8,725 nucleotides of DNA, from the NCBI GenBank assembly GCA_025362255.1, contig JANYGY010000110.1:1-8725 (forward strand), written 5' to 3'. The notes beneath the pieces are model-generated. The model made no database searches. It saw only the letters and a list, made by a program, of their open reading frames with translations, and was not told the origin of the DNA. Source of the stretch: Planctomycetales bacterium. GTDB lineage: Bacteria; Planctomycetota; UBA11346. Position numbers and translations under genes: made by a program. This document shows, in pieces, positions 6,551-8,725 of the stretch. The number at the start of each line of letters is the position of its first letter. The stretch's first letter is position 1.

Positions 6551-6556
6551 CACCCC

Positions 6557-8116
6557 ATGTCACCAGCATTCCGTCTGTTCGCATCCTCGATGGTCAAGTT
6601 GGCAATCGTGCCGTCCATGCTCGTGGTCTTGGCAATGGCGATGACATGCGCCAACGCCGAGACCTTCGAAGAACAGGTCAAAGCCACTGATCTGACCAAT
6701 GCCGAACAGGTGTTCGCCCTGTCTCTCTGGTGCCAAGAGCACAATCTGCCCAGCAAGGCGCGGCAGTACCTTTTTCAGGTCATCAAGATCGACAAGGATC
6801 ACGCCGAGGCGCGGACGTTGCTCGGACAGGTTCGCGTCGGCGATCGGTGGGTGGCCAAAAGCCTTCTGAACCAGAAAGGCGGCGAACCGGCAAAGGGCGG
6901 CAACGATGACCAGAATGGACCGGTTGGTCCTCCGCCCTCGGCCAAGGATGTGGTGTGGAATCTGGTGACGATCAAAGACCCCAAGCCTGCGAATACGTTC
7001 GTCAATTCATACATCGAACGCATGTCGACGGTCGGCAACGACAGCAATGCGATGGAGATCTCGATCAGTACGCTGGTCACCGAAGACAACCTTCCCACCG
7101 CGTTGCCTCGCCTGTGTGCCGCTTTGCAACGTCCGGATTTCACCGACCTTTATGGACCGTCGGCGGTGATCCAGGCGTTGCTTAAAGATGGTCGCCGAGC
7201 CGATGCCCGGTTGCTGTTTCCCTATGTCGCCATCGCCAGCCTACGCTGCACCGACGCTGACGATCTCATCTCATTCGCCTACTCGGCTGCCCAGCTGCGC
7301 GATAAGCGCGCGATTCCCCGCCTGATCGAATTGATGGGCAATGCCAATACAGAATTGGCCAGCGCCGCGGGCGAGGCCGTTGCTTCGATCACGGCCCTGC
7401 CGCGCGACAGCATGACGGTCGACAAGGCGATTTCCTGGTGGGGACGATTCTATCGCACCGATGAAGTCGATATTCTGCGCGCGCAATTGAAGTCGAAGGA
7501 TCCGGAAACGGCGTTGGCCGCGGCTAATCAGCTGGGTGCTGTGCAAGAGAAGAAAGTCATCGACGTGCTGATCGACTTGCTGAAACAAGACGACCCGAAA
7601 GTCACCGCCAAGGCCCTGCAGCTGGTGACCGTTTTCACCGGCCGCGATTGGGCGTATGTGCCCACCGATCCGAAAGAAGATCGACTCAAACGCGTCGAAC
7701 TCCTCGCGAAATGGTGGAAGGAGAATCGTGAGACCTTCACCTTGCTCATCGATCCGCGGCTGGTGAAGGATTCAGCCGTCGCCCACGATCCGGGGTCAGC
7801 GACGTCGGTCGATCCGGTGCTCGCGGCAATCAGTAATCTAGCGGCCAATGATTCGAAAGTGGCGGCCAAGGCCGAAGCCGAACTCATCGGCCGAGCCGGC
7901 GAGGCGGTGCCTGCACTGATCACCGGTTTAGGCAGCGACAATCCCATCACGTCGCGCAAAAGTCATGAAATCCTCCAGCGGATTTCCAAGAAGAGCGACA
8001 TCGCCTTCAACCCTCGCGATGCTGCCGAGCTGAAGCAGAAAGCCATCGGCGCCTGGCGGACGTGGGCGATCGCTCAGAAATTCCTTACTGAGGATCAAGG
8101 CGAAGAGCAGGAATAA
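6557..8116 (+). CDS. Exported HEAT-repeat protein of planctomycete type, function unknown
   Basis: A 519-residue protein with a signal peptide: basic start, hydrophobic core at about 14-29, cleavage after CANA (residue 34). Residues 50-100 (LSLWCQEHNLPSKARQYL, DHAEARTLLG, GDRWV) match a TPR-like block common in planctomycete exported proteins. A Gly/Pro/Asp-rich linker (about 107-130) follows, then a helical middle. Three HEAT-like modules come next, each closed by a Trp-rich helix: 245-300 (ending ISWWGRFY), 303-391 (ending LAKWWKEN) and 418-507 (ending GAWRTWAIA). Such repeats bind proteins; no catalytic motif is seen. The acidic tail ends DQGEEQE. M12 (6590) would give a shorter, equally good signal peptide, but the candidate -10 site favours 6557. 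It is divergent from clpP and ends 33 bases from a convergent gene, with no terminator hairpin seen between them. Location is predicted to be periplasmic. Confidence 0.8.
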   Translation: MSPAFRLFASSMVKLAIVPSMLVVLAMAMTCANAETFEEQVKATDLTNAEQVFALSLWCQEHNLPSKARQYLFQVIKIDKDHAEARTLLGQVRVGDRWVAKSLLNQKGGEPAKGGNDDQNGPVGPPPSAKDVVWNLVTIKDPKPANTFVNSYIERMSTVGNDSNAMEISISTLVTEDNLPTALPRLCAALQRPDFTDLYGPSAVIQALLKDGRRADARLLFPYVAIASLRCTDADDLISFAYSAAQLRDKRAIPRLIELMGNANTELASAAGEAVASITALPRDSMTVDKAISWWGRFYRTDEVDILRAQLKSKDPETALAAANQLGAVQEKKVIDVLIDLLKQDDPKVTAKALQLVTVFTGRDWAYVPTDPKEDRLKRVELLAKWWKENRETFTLLIDPRLVKDSAVAHDPGSATSVDPVLAAISNLAANDSKVAAKAEAELIGRAGEAVPALITGLGSDNPITSRKSHEILQRISKKSDIAFNPRDAAELKQKAIGAWRTWAIAQKFLTEDQGEEQE

Positions 8117-8149
8117 TCCGACTCTTTCTCATCGAAGACTCACCGACAG

Positions 8150-8725
8150 CTACTCAACGGGCTGGATGGCGATGATCTCGGCGTCCGACTCAACATGACC
8201 TTCAGCCGAAATTCCGCGCACGGCGAAGCGGTAGGGGACTTTATCCTCAAGAATGGTTGCTGAACGTCCGTCGAGCAAAAGCTTTGGCATCAAGGCAGCG
8301 AGCGGATCGTGCGGATCCAATGACATCACCCTCGTCCAGGGTTGATCCTTGGTAACAATGGTCGCTACGAACGAACATCCGGCGGTTTTCACCGCCCGGG
8401 CAAACGGCGCTTCGCCGAGCAATTTGCGAGTGTCTTTGGTAAACCTGATCAACGGCAGATCCGGAACATCGGGCATCGATAGGCGTTGCCAATCGGAGTG
8501 CGGACCGGCAAGAGTCAGGCTAAGGCGGATGAAAATGGGGCCGGGTTTCATCTTCGCCAACCGTAGATCCACCGGGTGGTCGTGACCCCAACTCTTCTTC
8601 CCAGCAAGCACGATCGGATCCTGCCCTGAACGTCCGAAGAGGTTGTTTTCCGATAACGTCATCCATACCCGTTGCTCTGGCAAAAAAGCCAATTCGCTCT
8701 GGGAATAATGGCGGTCATCGTCCGC
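8150..8725 (-). CDS. Unrecognised protein, C-terminal part (5' end beyond the right edge)
   Basis: A frame of 191 codons open from the window edge to the TAG at 8150-8152, so the N-terminus is missing. TTG at 8692 is not a credible start, because the frame continues upstream with ordinary sequence (ADDDRHYSQSE). I do not recognise the family. It contains 'WMTLSENNLFGRSGQDPIVLAGKKSW', which has no known motif to me, and strand-like stretches such as PGPIFIRLSLTLAG and VPYRFAVRGIS. One cysteine is present (KTAGCSFV). No membrane segment or catalytic motif is visible. The composition and lack of internal stops over 576 bases support real coding. It faces the HEAT-repeat gene tail to tail. Confidence 0.6.
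   Translation of the reverse strand, partial: ADDDRHYSQSELAFLPEQRVWMTLSENNLFGRSGQDPIVLAGKKSWGHDHPVDLRLAKMKPGPIFIRLSLTLAGPHSDWQRLSMPDVPDLPLIRFTKDTRKLLGEAPFARAVKTAGCSFVATIVTKDQPWTRVMSLDPHDPLAALMPKLLLDGRSATILEDKVPYRFAVRGISAEGHVESDAEIIAIQPVE

Noticed and set aside
6356..6553. 66-residue N-terminal extension of ClpP
   Set aside because: Family N-terminus and AAGGA site both place the start at 6355; the extension covers the divergent promoter region.

Overview
The window looks like chromosomal DNA of a fairly GC-rich Gram-negative bacterium, most likely a planctomycete or close relative. The main pointer is the secreted HEAT-repeat protein at 6557-8116: its N-terminal 'WCQEHNL...ARQYL...DHAEAR..LG..RVGDRWV' block and repeated Trp-Trp helices are typical of Planctomycetota. 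An LpxR-like outer-membrane barrel and a Tat-exported nitrate reductase also imply a cell with a periplasm and outer membrane. The phylum call is inference. No rRNA, tRNA, CRISPR array or complete mobile element is visible.

Layout, left to right. (1) 1-695, minus: the 5' third of a NapA-type molybdopterin nitrate reductase, cut by the window edge. (2) 696-925: intergenic DNA with an AT-rich promoter covered by palindromes. (3) 926-1644, plus: a two-gene toxin-antitoxin-like operon, with an RHH antitoxin and a PIN-domain protein whose start overlaps the antitoxin stop. The PIN protein lacks two of the usual acidic active-site residues. (4) 1665-4162, minus: a translationally coupled pair, a DapC-like class I/II aminotransferase followed by an LpxR/DUF2219-like barrel, overlapping by ATGA. 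(5) 4424-6355, minus: the clpP-clpX operon, with near-identical Shine-Dalgarno contexts at both starts and a strong hairpin just after clpX. (6) 6356-6556: a divergent promoter region. (7) 6557-8116, plus: the HEAT-repeat exported protein, possibly read from a leaderless mRNA. (8) 8150-8725, minus: an unrecognised protein running off the right edge.

Functional groups. ClpX unfolds substrates and ClpP degrades them, so that operon is housekeeping proteolysis. The aminotransferase probably serves the succinylated diaminopimelate/lysine pathway and is unusually coupled to a likely lipid A-modifying enzyme. The toxin-antitoxin unit appears self-regulated through operator palindromes overlapping its promoter. 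No stretch longer than 300 bases lacks a gene. I do not see a clearly new multi-gene system. The most unusual points are the altered PIN active site with its promoter-nested operators, the DapC-LpxR coupling, and the three HEAT/Trp-Trp modules.
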